From Streptomyces sp. CT34 (lineage in GTDB: Bacteria; Actinomycetota; Actinomycetes; Streptomycetales; Streptomycetaceae), in contig NZ_KN708638.1 in assembly GCF_000805335.1 (NCBI RefSeq), forward strand, positions 5,055,372 to 5,110,080: DNA of 54,709 nucleotides. The letters are read 5' to 3'. Below, one piece after another: positions 8,746-16,239 of this stretch. The translations under genes were made by a program, and so were the position numbers. Position 1 is the first letter of the stretch. Every line of letters begins with the position of its first letter. The notes beneath the pieces are model-generated. The model was given only the letters and a program-made list of their open reading frames with translations, did no database searches and was not told the origin of the DNA.

Positions 8746-9228
8746 ATGAGCGAACGCCGCACTCCCCGGCCCGCCGCGGCCCCCGTGCGCCGCGGGCTCT
8801 GCGCCGAACTGCTCGGCTTCGCCCTCGCCGGCGGCTGTGCGTACGCCGTCGACCTGGCCCTGTTCGTGTGGCTGCGCGGTGCGGTCGGCGCCGGGCCGGT
8901 GTACGCGAAGACGCTGTCGTTCCTCGCGGGCTGCCTGGTCGCCTACGCGGGCAACGCCGCCGGCACCTACCGCGGCGCCGCCACGGACCACAGCCGCCCG
9001 CGGCAGCTCGGCGTCTTCGTCGTGGTGAACCTGGCCGGCGCCCTGGTCCAACTCCTCTGCCTGGGCGTCTCGCACTACCTGCTCGGCCTGACCTCGGCGC
9101 GCGCCGATGTGGTCTCCGGCGCGGGCATCGGCATGGCGCTGGGTACGTGCCTGCGCTTCTGGGGTACGCGGAAGCTAGTGTTCCGGATCGGCCGGGACAC
9201 CTGCCACGGGAGGGCGACGCGGGCATGA
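8746..9228 (+). CDS. GtrA family membrane protein
   Basis: 160-residue protein with four predicted transmembrane helices typical of GtrA (GFALAGGCAYAVDLALFVWL at about residues 25-44 is the first). GtrA proteins act in flipping or handling of polyprenyl-linked sugars; Rv3789 in the mycobacterial DPA locus belongs to this family. The start is ATG at 8746, with GCGGAGGAA upstream. The stop overlaps the next gene's start by 4 nt (ATGA), implying coupling. Confidence 0.85.
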   Translation: MSERRTPRPAAAPVRRGLCAELLGFALAGGCAYAVDLALFVWLRGAVGAGPVYAKTLSFLAGCLVAYAGNAAGTYRGAATDHSRPRQLGVFVVVNLAGALVQLLCLGVSHYLLGLTSARADVVSGAGIGMALGTCLRFWGTRKLVFRIGRDTCHGRATRA

Positions 9229-10322
9229 AGGGCGTACGGGGCGAACGGGGTGTTCCGGGGGACGGGAACGAGGACGGGAACGGCCACGGGGACGGCGGAG
9301 GGGATCGGAAAGGGGCCGGGGGAGGAGCCGGGGGACGGGACGGCGGGGCCCGCGAACGGCCGGAGTCCGGCGCGAGCGGTGAGCCCGGCGCGGACCGGGG
9401 GGCCGGCGAGGAGGCCAATCCGTTCGCCTGGCTGACGCGGCTCCCCGTCGTCGGCCCGCCGCTGGCCCCCGCCGTCGACCGGCTGCTCGCCACCCACCTC
9501 TGGCGCGCCTACGCGCGGATGCTCCGCGTCCACTGGACCCGGCTCGCCGCCGCCATCACCTTCACCAGCTTCATCGCGCTCTTCCCGCTGCTCACCGTCG
9601 CCGCCGCGATCGGCGCCGCCACCCTCACGGACGGGCAACTGCACAAGCTGGAGGCCAAGATCGCCGAGCAGATCCCCGGCATCTCCGGCCAACTCGACCT
9701 CGCCGCACTGGTCGAGAACGCCGGCACGGTCGGACTGATCGCCGGCGCGACCCTGCTCTTCACCGGCATCGGCTGGGTCCAGTCGCTGCGCGACTGCCTG
9801 CGTGCCGTATGGGAGGCACCCGAAGAGGAGGGCAATTTCTTCCTCGGCAAGCTCCGCGACGGCGCGCTGCTGCTCGGCCTCGGCGCGGTCGCCCTGGTCT
9901 CGGTCGGCTGTTCGGCCTTCGCGTCGGCGGCGGTCGGCAGGGTGGCCGAGGCGATGGGGCTGCCGGCCGGCGGCGCGGCCAGCGTCCTGCTGACGGCCGC
10001 CGGCTTCTGCATCGCGGTGCTCGCCGACTTCGTGCTGCTCGCGTACGTGCTGACCAAGCTCCCCGGCGCCCATCCGCCGCGCCGCGCCGTGATCATCGCC
10101 GGCCTCATCGGCGCGATCGGCTTCGAGCTGCTGAAGCTGCTGCTCAGCGGCTATCTGCGGGGCGTCGCGGCACGCAGCATGTACGGCGCGTTCGGCACCC
10201 CGATCGCGCTCCTCCTGTGGATCAACTTCACCGCGAAGCTGCTGGTCTTCTGCGCGTCCTGGACGGCGACCCGGCCTTCGGCGCCCCGGCGTTCGGGAGC
10301 GGGGCCCGCCTCCGGCGCCTAG
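9225..10322 (+). CDS. YihY/virulence factor BrkB family membrane protein
   Basis: 365-residue protein. Residues 1-70 are a Gly/Asp/Arg-rich, probably disordered tail coded by a repetitive GGGGACGGG-type stretch. The YihY/BrkB domain follows, with about six membrane helices (ITFTSFIALFPLLTVAAAIG is the first). YihY proteins are of uncertain function, though often annotated as ribonuclease BN or lipid/transport proteins. The start is ATG at 9225, overlapping gtrA by 4 nt. Last gene of the PAP2-UbiA-GtrA-YihY unit. Confidence 0.85.
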   Translation: MKGVRGERGVPGDGNEDGNGHGDGGGDRKGAGGGAGGRDGGARERPESGASGEPGADRGAGEEANPFAWLTRLPVVGPPLAPAVDRLLATHLWRAYARMLRVHWTRLAAAITFTSFIALFPLLTVAAAIGAATLTDGQLHKLEAKIAEQIPGISGQLDLAALVENAGTVGLIAGATLLFTGIGWVQSLRDCLRAVWEAPEEEGNFFLGKLRDGALLLGLGAVALVSVGCSAFASAAVGRVAEAMGLPAGGAASVLLTAAGFCIAVLADFVLLAYVLTKLPGAHPPRRAVIIAGLIGAIGFELLKLLLSGYLRGVAARSMYGAFGTPIALLLWINFTAKLLVFCASWTATRPSAPRRSGAGPASGA

Positions 10323-10333
10323 TCCCTGTGCCT

Positions 10334-10436
10334 TGTCGTCAAACTCCCGTCGTCCGCCCGCAGGGCGGGGCGGGCGGCGTCCGGTGCAGCGAGAGCACGT
10401 GCAGGGCGGCGGCAGGCAGGCGGGGGTTTGACGACA
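10334..10436. terminator. Large inverted repeat between convergent genes (bidirectional terminator candidate)
   Basis: TGTCGTCAAAC (10334-10344) is the exact reverse complement of GTTTGACGACA (10426-10436). About 80 nt of very GC-rich sequence lies between the arms and can fold further. It sits between the convergent YihY and D-Ala-D-Ala carboxypeptidase genes. Confidence 0.55.
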
Positions 10437-10508
10437 GGGCCCAGCGCCGGTCCGAGCGCTCGCGGCGCTCGGACCGGGGGCGGGGGGCGGGCTCCGGCCC
10501 CGTCCGGC

Positions 10509-11993
10509 TCACTTCCGCCGATGGCCCCGGGAACCCCCGGAACCTCCGGGGCCCTCGGAACCTCCGGCGTCCCCGGGGCCCCCGGCGTCCGCGGGCCCCT
10601 CCGCACCGCCCCGGCGTGCCGCCGCCAGCGTCCGTCGCCTCCGTACCGCCACCGCGACCACGCTGAGCAGCACCAGCGCCCCGCCGGCGATCCCCGCTGC
10701 GGTCAGGGCGCCGCCCGAGCCGTCGGTGGAGTCCAGCGCGGCCTGCGCACTGCGGTCGCCGTCCTTCGTGCCGCCGCTGCCGCCGTTCGCGTCCTTCGGG
10801 TCGACCAGGTTGCCGACCGGTTCCACCTTGCCGTCCGCGGCGAAGCCCCAGTCGAAGAGCTTGGCGGCCTCCTTGTACGCCTCGTTGTGGACCCTCTTCT
10901 CCGGGTGCATGACCGTGACCAGGAGTTTGCGGTCACCGTGCTGGGCGACACCGGTGAACGTCGACCCGGCATTGGTCGTCGACCCGTTCTTCACCCCGGC
11001 GATTCCCGGATACGGCTTGATGTCGTAATCCCCGCTGAGCAGCCGGTTGGTGTTCTGGATCCCGAATGTCGCCCGCTTTCCGTCCTTGCCCTCGTCGCCC
11101 GGGAACTGTGCGCTGGCGGTGGAGCAGTACTCCCGGAAGTCGGCGTTCCGCAGTCCGGCCCGTGCGAAAAGGCTCAGGTCGTACGCGCTGGACACCTGCC
11201 CCGGCGCGTCATATCCGTCCGGGGTGACGACATGCGTATCGGTCGCGCTCAGCTCTTTCGCGCGCTGCTGCATCTCCTTGACCGTGGCCTCGGTCCCGCC
11301 GTTCATCGCGGAGAGCGTGTGCACCGCGTCGTTTCCGGACCGCAGGAATACCCCCAGCCACAGATCGTGGACGGTATAGGTGAGGTTCTCCTTTATCCCG
11401 ACGAGGCTGCTGCCGGCGCCCATTCCCGCCAGGTCGGCCGCCTTGACCGTGTATTTCTTGGTCTTCGGGAATTTCGGCAGCACGGTGTCCGCGAACAGCA
11501 TCTTCAGCGTGCTGGCGGGGGCGAGCTGCCAGTGCGGATTCTTGGCGGCCAGCACCTGTCCGGACTCGGCGTCCGACACGATCCACGAACGGGCGGTGAT
11601 CTGGTCCGGCCCCGGAAGCTTCGGCGCCCCGTCCTTCGGCTGCACCTGTACGCCGGGCAGGCCCAGCCGGTCCCCGCCGACCTGCGACATCTTCGCGGGC
11701 GGCACCGGGGCCTTGGGCGGCTGCCCGCCGTCATGGGGCCGGGCGTACGCGGTGCCCGCCAGCAGTGGCGACGCCAGCAGCGCGGACGTCGCCAGCGCGG
11801 CGACCGCCCGTACGGGAGTACCCGAGCGCGACCCCGGGGACGGGGTCGCGCGCGGACCGGCGGACCGGGCCGGTCGGCCGTCGGGCGCGGCGGAATCGGA
11901 GTCGGGACCGGAGGCGGCACCCGCGGCGGAAGCAGAGAAGGTCGTCGGCACGTCCGTGAACGTACCCGCCCTGAGCCGCATCGCCGAACGCAT
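10509..11993 (-). CDS. Serine-type D-alanyl-D-alanine carboxypeptidase (peptidase S11)
   Basis: 494 residues from the ATG at 11993. The protein has a Pro/Ser/Ala-rich stretch, a hydrophobic signal/anchor (VRAVAALATSALLASPLLAG, about 61-80), and an S11 penicillin-binding domain with SxxK in STLKM (S161-K164), SGN in RSGND, and KNG in GVKNGS in place of the usual KTG. A C-terminal membrane segment and an Arg-rich tail follow, then a Gly/Ser/Pro-rich end. It trims D-Ala from peptidoglycan stem peptides outside the membrane. The start is uncertain. The longer frame to 12122 runs antisense to a recognisable decayed gene, so it was rejected; GTG sites just downstream are possible. Confidence 0.85.
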   Translation of the reverse strand: MRSAMRLRAGTFTDVPTTFSASAAGAASGPDSDSAAPDGRPARSAGPRATPSPGSRSGTPVRAVAALATSALLASPLLAGTAYARPHDGGQPPKAPVPPAKMSQVGGDRLGLPGVQVQPKDGAPKLPGPDQITARSWIVSDAESGQVLAAKNPHWQLAPASTLKMLFADTVLPKFPKTKKYTVKAADLAGMGAGSSLVGIKENLTYTVHDLWLGVFLRSGNDAVHTLSAMNGGTEATVKEMQQRAKELSATDTHVVTPDGYDAPGQVSSAYDLSLFARAGLRNADFREYCSTASAQFPGDEGKDGKRATFGIQNTNRLLSGDYDIKPYPGIAGVKNGSTTNAGSTFTGVAQHGDRKLLVTVMHPEKRVHNEAYKEAAKLFDWGFAADGKVEPVGNLVDPKDANGGSGGTKDGDRSAQAALDSTDGSGGALTAAGIAGGALVLLSVVAVAVRRRRTLAAARRGGAEGPADAGGPGDAGGSEGPGGSGGSRGHRRK

Positions 11994-12051
11994 GCCACGG
12001 AAGAGTGCCCCTCCCGACGGCCGGATGGAGCCGCGGTCGGCAGGGGAACCC

Positions 12052-12186
12052 GTGAAGCTCTCGCGCCCCGTGTCCTGGTTCCCGCTCGCCTTCGGGGCGG
12101 GGAGCTGGTGCATCTGGTTCACCTTTCACAAACAACTAACCGTCACGGCCCGGGGACCGGTCGAAAGGGCAGGTCAGAGCGCATGA
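12052..12186 (+). pseudogene. Decayed, inverted copy of the small SCO4848-type membrane protein gene
   Basis: GTG at 12052, preceded by CAGGGGAACC, opens a 44-codon frame whose first ~30 residues (KLSRPVSWFPLAFGAGSW, then IWFTF) clearly match the start of the intact minus-strand gene at 12818-13081 (KLSRPVSWFLLAFGAWSW, then VWVTF). The second half of the intact protein, including its second membrane helix, is missing. The nucleotide match is about three quarters over some 87 bp. It could still be translated, but I read it as a truncated inverted duplicate. Confidence 0.6.
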
Positions 12187-12234
12187 CACGGTGCGTGTCG
12201 GGGCCCGGCGGCGAGCACCTGGCCACGGTTCGCA

Positions 12235-12297
12235 CCGCCGCGTACGGCCGACGGTCCGCCGCGTACGCCGGGCGGTCCGCCGCGTACGCCTGACGGT
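12235..12297. repeat. 21-bp tandem repeat, 3 copies
   Basis: Three consecutive 21-bp units (12235-12255, 12256-12276, 12277-12297). Each starts CCGCCGCGTACG and ends CGGT; they differ at a few central bases. Confidence 0.85.
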
Positions 12298-12545
12298 CCA
12301 CGGCACGCCCCGACGCCTCCGAAGCGTCGCCCGAAGCGCGGGTCGCCGCCGCTGGGGCGCCGGCCGGCGGTCGGGGTCGGCAGGTGGTCCACAGGTTCAA
12401 AGACGCCGGCCGGTCCCGTGAGGATCCCGAAGCCCTCGGTCAGCGACGTGAATCACTCAGGGACGCGGGGCGCGCCGGCGAGGTCGACGTGGGCAGGGCA
12501 GGTCCGCACCGAGGGCCCGACGAACCGGTCAGGTGACGGGCGACC

Positions 12546-12655
12546 ATGGAGCGGTGGGCGGGCAACCGTGGAGCAGCAGGCGGACACCCATGGGGCAGCA
12601 GGCGGACGCCCGTGGGGCAGCAGGCGGGCAACCAGGGAGCGGCACCGGGCGTCCG
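12546..12655. repeat. 22-bp tandem repeat, 4 good copies plus 1 degenerate
   Basis: Units begin at 12546, 12568, 12590 and 12612, with a decayed fifth at 12634. The shared core is TGG(A/G)GC followed by AGCAGGCGG(A/G)C and ending in CC. There are no spacers, so it is not a CRISPR array. Confidence 0.85.
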
Positions 12656-12766
12656 AGGGCGGCAACCGCCCGCCCGGACAGTGGAGTTGGGCACCGTGAC
12701 CGCGCCGGCCGTCCGGACTCCGGGCCGGGCACCGCCCTCGCAACCTGTTCGGGTGAGCCCGCCCCA

Positions 12767-12802
12767 CCGGTCGGTCCGCCGGTCGGTCCGCCGGTCGGTC
12801 CG
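12767..12802. repeat. 12-bp perfect tandem repeat, 3 copies
   Basis: CCGGTCGGTCCG occurs three times head-to-tail (12767-12778, 12779-12790, 12791-12802), just before the 3' end of the small membrane protein gene. Confidence 0.9.
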
Positions 12803-12817
12803 CCGCGCGGGCCCCGC

Positions 12818-13081
12818 TCAGCCCTCCGCGGGAGCCTGCTGTGCCGACTCCCGGCGGAGTGCGCGAAGACCCCGGAGCCCGATAACGCCGATTGCGGTCC
12901 CCAGAATGAACGACACGATGGCCAGGGCGAGGTGGACCCAGAAATACGCGGTGGGGTTCCCGTGATCGAAGGCCAGTCCGCTGGCGTCCTTGATCAAATT
13001 CTTGACGAAGGTCACCCAGACCACCCATGACCAGGCGCCGAAGGCGAGCAGGAACCAGGAGACGGGGCGGCTGAGCTTCAT
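12818..13081 (-). CDS. Small two-helix membrane protein (SCO4848 family)
   Basis: 87-residue protein with a membrane helix at about residues 8-26 (WFLLAFGAWSWVVWVTFV), a short loop, a second helix (FWVHLALAIVSFILGTAIGV), and a basic C-terminal tail. No catalytic motif; function unknown. The start is ATG at 13081, with AGAGGA upstream; the longer frame adds residues without support. It lies beside the D-Ala-D-Ala carboxypeptidase, as its homologue does in S. coelicolor (from memory), so a cell-envelope role is plausible but unproven. Confidence 0.8.
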   Translation of the reverse strand: MKLSRPVSWFLLAFGAWSWVVWVTFVKNLIKDASGLAFDHGNPTAYFWVHLALAIVSFILGTAIGVIGLRGLRALRRESAQQAPAEG

Positions 13082-13168
13082 GGGAATGTGTCCTCTGCTG
13101 CGGGGAGCCTTGCCCTGCCAGTATCCGACCGGCGGCACCGTGCCCTGCCGTCGGGGGTGCTCATCGTG

Positions 13169-13206
13169 AGTTACGGGCGAATCCCTTAGTTACGGGCGAA
13201 TCCCTT
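13169..13206. repeat. 19-bp perfect tandem duplication
   Basis: AGTTACGGGCGAATCCCTT occurs twice head-to-tail, at 13169-13187 and 13188-13206. Confidence 0.9.
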
Positions 13207-13354
13207 CGCCCGGAAGCCCCGGAAGGGTGCCGGCGGCTCGCGCTCGACGGTGCCGGATGATCCGGCCGCGCGCTTCCGGGTTCGCCGGCGGCTCGGCGTG
13301 CTGTCCCCGCCCCGCCCTGCCCCGCCTCCCGCCCGGCACTGCCGCGCGCAGAGT

Positions 13355-13372
13355 TGACTGACGGTAAGTCAG
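13355..13372. promoter_or_regulatory. TetR-type operator-like palindrome
   Basis: TGACTGACGGTAAGTCAG contains TGACT/AGTCA and CTGAC/GTCAG arms around a GGTA centre, resembling operators of TetR-family regulators. No regulator gene is adjacent. Confidence 0.35.
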
Positions 13373-13549
13373 CATGCCTACCAGCAGGCCCGGTTGAACA
13401 GTATGGGATGGGGGCTCCGCGCTACGGATCGCGCCGTGGTGGGTATGAGGAGTACGGGCGAGCGGGGGCCCTGCGGACCCTTGGTAACGACCTGTCTGTC
13501 AATGGCATTCGGAAATCGCCATGAATCGGACAGTTCACGACTTCCGATC

Positions 13550-13579
13550 TTGCTATTCGGACCGCCGACTCCCTAATCT
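13550..13579 (+). promoter_or_regulatory. Promoter for the ESX-like gene pair
   Basis: A TTGCTA -35 (13550-13555) and a TAATCT -10 (13574-13579) are separated by 18 bp, in locally AT-richer DNA about 93 nt before the start codon. Confidence 0.5.
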
Positions 13580-13671
13580 GGATTGTCTTTACGGTGTCCT
13601 TAACGCGGTGGCTTCGCGGGGCGGTGCGAAGGAGCGGGCAGGGCGCGCGGGGAACGGGGAGAGCAGCGGAA

Positions 13672-13980
13672 ATGGCTGAGCAGTTCAAGGTCGACCTGGA
13701 AGAGCTGGACACCGTCGTACGCCGGCTCAGGCGCCTTCAGCGCGATATGGACGACCCCGGCCAGAAGGTGAAGTACAGCACGACGATCCCGAAGTCGGCG
13801 TTCGGGATCGATTTCCTGGAGGCGGGGGAACTCGCCGGCGCGCACGACAACATGCAGGAGTACATGTCGCAGGTCATCGCGGCGCTCCAGGAGCTCCTCC
13901 ACAAGTTCGGGGAGAAGACCGAGGCCAGCCGGGGCGCGTACGAGGACCTGGAGCACACCACCAGGTCCATGAACGGCTGA
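13672..13980 (+). CDS. ESX/WXG100-like small helical protein (putative type VII secretion substrate)
   Basis: 102-residue, mostly helical acidic protein with two predicted helices around an SAFGIDFLEAGEL turn. It lacks the canonical WxG but has a C-terminal YxxxE-type motif (YEDLE), reminiscent of the type VII secretion signal YxxxD/E. The start is ATG at 13672, after GGGGAGAGCAGCGG. It is followed 46 nt later by a larger WxG-bearing protein, as in many ESX partner pairs. No secretion ATPase (EccC) gene is in the window, so export is inferred. Confidence 0.65.
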   Translation: MAEQFKVDLEELDTVVRRLRRLQRDMDDPGQKVKYSTTIPKSAFGIDFLEAGELAGAHDNMQEYMSQVIAALQELLHKFGEKTEASRGAYEDLEHTTRSMNG

Positions 13981-14026
13981 CTCCGTGGCGGCGCGGCGGC
14001 GAGAGTGACGACGAAGGGGGGCGGGC

Positions 14027-15526
14027 GTGGCTGACGCCCGGCAGGAGTACGGCAGCGCCGGGGCGGCGGCGCAGCGGCGCACGGAGGCGGAGCGGGAGGA
14101 GCGGCTCGCGTCGCTCGCGGGGCAGGCCCACACCCCGCGTTCCCCGTCCGGTTTCCAGCACCGGACCATCGACGAGCTCCGGCGGATGATCGAGAACGCC
14201 AACCCGGCGGCCGTCGACACGGCGGGCCTGCACTGGCGCTCCGCCGCCGACGGGATCGGCGGCCAGGACGGACACGGCGGCATCCGGAAGTCCTTCCTGG
14301 ACGCCGTCGACCACGCCTCGGCGCACTGGGAGGGCTCGGCGGCCCAGGCGTTCCGCAGGGAAGCGGCCAAGGTCCTGGCGAAGATCGACCGGACGTATGC
14401 GCACGCCAGGGTCGTGGAGCGCACCCTGGTCGGCACCCGGGGCACCGGGCCCGAGCACGGCGTCGCCCACAATCTGCGCGAGGCCAAGCAGGCCATGGCG
14501 AAGATCCACGACCCGGGCACGGCCGGCAGTGCGCTGGAGGCCGGCGACGACAGCCAGTTCCAGCGGGACATGGCCAACCCCAAGATGGACACCCGCACGG
14601 CGCTGGAGCTCAACCGGGGCAGCCTGCCCATGAGCAAGCAGCGCCAGGTCGAGGCGGCCATCGTGATGGACGAGCTGGCCGCCAACTACCACGGTCACGC
14701 CAAGGTCCTCAGGGAGAGCTACGACCCGCGGGGTGTGGCCGGCGACTGGCCCAAGCACCCCTCGTCGAGCCCGTCGCCGGCCCCCGTGAACGTGTCGGTG
14801 GCGGGTGGCAGCGTGGAGCACCAGCCGGCGCGGCAGGCGCCCAACGGCGCGGGCGGCGGTGCCGTGCCGGCCGGGTTCGACGGCCCCAAGGCCAGCCGGC
14901 CCGAGGTGCCGACCACCACCGGTCTGGCCGGTGTGCAGGGCGGCACCCTCGCCCCGCCGCACGGCGGCACCGGCGCGGTCGGGGCGGTCGGCGCGGTCGG
15001 TCCCGTTGGTGCCGGCACGCCGGGCGGCGGGCACGGCGGGGTCTCCGGTCCGGGCGGTGGCTTCCCCGCCGGCGCGATTCCGCCGGGCGTCCTCGCCATA
15101 CCGGGCGCCGGTACGGGCTCCGGCAGCCCGCGCGCGACCGGGGGCGGGGTCCGCAACCCCGGTGCCCGCACCGCCGGGCGTCCCGGTGGCACGGCCGGTG
15201 GCACGGCCGGTGGCGGCGCGGTGCCGGCCGGCGGCGGCGCCAAGGGCCGGGCGGGCGCGCCGGGTTCGGCCGCCGGACGCGGTGGTGCGCCGGCGCGGGC
15301 CCGCGGTGGCGCGGCCGGCACACCGGGCGGTCCGGCGGGCGGCACCCGGCAGGGCGGATCCGCGCTCCACCGCAGCCGCGGCGGTGCGAAGGCGGCCGAA
15401 GCGGGCACCCAGGGGAAGGGCAAGGCCGAGAAGGAGCGCACCGGTGGGCAGCGGCCGGACCACCTCATCGAGGACGAGGAGCCCCGCGCGCCGGAGCGCA
15501 CGGTGGCGCCCCGCGTCATCGAGTAG
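14027..15526 (+). CDS. WXG-domain protein with long Gly/Ala/Pro-rich C-terminus (putative type VII substrate)
   Basis: 499 residues. The N-terminal ~240 residues are helical and contain HWRSAADGI and HWEGSAAQAF, the WxG-type turn of ESX/PPE-like proteins. Residues ~250-440 are low-complexity Gly/Ala/Pro/Thr (AGGTAGG- and VGAVG-type repeats), then a charged tail ending RVIE. The start is GTG at 14027 behind GGGGGGCGGGC. No signal peptide is seen. The repetitive part often causes misannotation as IF-2 or collagen-like. It is probably a partner of the preceding small protein; function unknown. Confidence 0.65.
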   Translation: MADARQEYGSAGAAAQRRTEAEREERLASLAGQAHTPRSPSGFQHRTIDELRRMIENANPAAVDTAGLHWRSAADGIGGQDGHGGIRKSFLDAVDHASAHWEGSAAQAFRREAAKVLAKIDRTYAHARVVERTLVGTRGTGPEHGVAHNLREAKQAMAKIHDPGTAGSALEAGDDSQFQRDMANPKMDTRTALELNRGSLPMSKQRQVEAAIVMDELAANYHGHAKVLRESYDPRGVAGDWPKHPSSSPSPAPVNVSVAGGSVEHQPARQAPNGAGGGAVPAGFDGPKASRPEVPTTTGLAGVQGGTLAPPHGGTGAVGAVGAVGPVGAGTPGGGHGGVSGPGGGFPAGAIPPGVLAIPGAGTGSGSPRATGGGVRNPGARTAGRPGGTAGGTAGGGAVPAGGGAKGRAGAPGSAAGRGGAPARARGGAAGTPGGPAGGTRQGGSALHRSRGGAKAAEAGTQGKGKAEKERTGGQRPDHLIEDEEPRAPERTVAPRVIE

Positions 15527-15536
15527 TCGGGAGTAC

Positions 15537-15622
15537 CCGTAGCACCGGGAGTACCGGGAGCACGCGTAGTACCGGGAGCACGCGTAGTACCGGGACACCG
15601 GAGTACCCGGAGCACCGGGAGC
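15537..15622. repeat. Short tandem repeats of a 9/18-bp unit
   Basis: Two perfect 18-bp copies of ACCGGGAGCACGCGTAGT (15553-15570, 15571-15588) sit within a run of degenerate 9-bp units (GTACCGGGA, GCACCGGGA), directly after the stop of the WXG protein. Confidence 0.85.
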
Positions 15623-15715
15623 GGACGGCGCCGCCACCGCCGACCCGGCGTGCGGCGCCCGGCGGGGGATAAATCGGGAGACGGCCTCCCGGCCGCCCTG
15701 TTAGCTTCCCCGTCC

Positions 15716-16234
15716 ATGGACCCCGTAGGTGAAAAAGCGATACGTACCTCCTTCGTCAACTGCTCGAAAGGCGAGGCGAACCGGATCAATCTGCCGGCAC
15801 TGCCGGACGTCTCCTGGGGGGACCTGGACTTCCTGGGGTGGCGTGACCCGGGCGCCCCGGACCGCAGCTATCTGGTCGCGCCGCGCGGTGACGGGCTGAT
15901 CGGCGTCACGCTGCGGGTGCCGCAGGGCGTACGGCGGACCTTCACCAAGACGACGGTGTGCTCGGTCTGCCTGACGGGGCACCCCGGTTCCGGGGTCAGC
16001 CTGCTCGCCGCCCGCCGCGCCGGTCCCGCGGGCCGCCAGGGCAACACTGTGGGGACGTACCTCTGCGCCGACCTCGCCTGCTCCCTTTACGTCCGCGGGC
16101 GCAAGCGGTCCCAACTGGCCGGCCGGCACGAGGAGACGCTTCCGCTGGCGGAGCGGATCGCCCGTACGGTGCGGAACCTGGACGCCTTCCTGGACAAGGT
16201 CCTGGAGGGCGAGCACCGGGGGCCCGCCAAGTAG
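15716..16234 (+). CDS. FBP-domain protein, EF-G-binding (FusB-like) treble-clef zinc finger
   Basis: 172-residue cytosolic protein. The C-terminal half carries a treble-clef zinc-finger pattern with CSVC (about 83-86) and CADLAC (about 124-129), and RKRSQLAGRHEE follows. This matches the FBP_C domain of elongation-factor-G-binding proteins such as FusB, which release EF-G from the ribosome. A fusidic-acid-protection or translation-rescue role is possible but not shown. The start is ATG at 15716. A TTAGCT hexamer ends 9 nt upstream and no Shine-Dalgarno is visible, so a leaderless transcript is likely. Confidence 0.75.
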   Translation: MDPVGEKAIRTSFVNCSKGEANRINLPALPDVSWGDLDFLGWRDPGAPDRSYLVAPRGDGLIGVTLRVPQGVRRTFTKTTVCSVCLTGHPGSGVSLLAARRAGPAGRQGNTVGTYLCADLACSLYVRGRKRSQLAGRHEETLPLAERIARTVRNLDAFLDKVLEGEHRGPAK

Positions 16235-16239
16235 ACGGC

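Larger units (their letters stand above)
12187..12817. other. 631-bp gene-free, repeat-rich gap
   Basis: No convincing coding frame is present. The stretch holds three unrelated short tandem arrays (12235-12297, 12546-12655 and 12767-12802) between the decayed and intact copies of the small membrane protein gene. One array has a 22-bp period, which would break any reading frame. Confidence 0.6.
13082..13671. other. 590-bp intergenic region with promoter, palindrome and short duplication
   Basis: No gene is supported. The region contains a 19-bp duplication (13169-13206), an operator-like palindrome (13355-13372), and an AT-richer stretch (about 13500-13600) with a promoter for the downstream ESX-like gene. 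Confidence 0.5.

Noticed and set aside
11994..12122. N-terminal extension of the D-Ala-D-Ala carboxypeptidase to 12122
   Set aside because: The extension is antisense to a recognisable fragment of the small membrane protein gene, and adds nothing like an S11 or signal sequence.
12546..12655. CRISPR array
   Set aside because: The 22-bp units are contiguous with no spacers, and no cas genes are in the window.
13394..13576. 60-codon plus-strand ORF upstream of the ESX-like gene
   Set aside because: It overlaps the AT-rich promoter region, lacks codon bias and has no Shine-Dalgarno.
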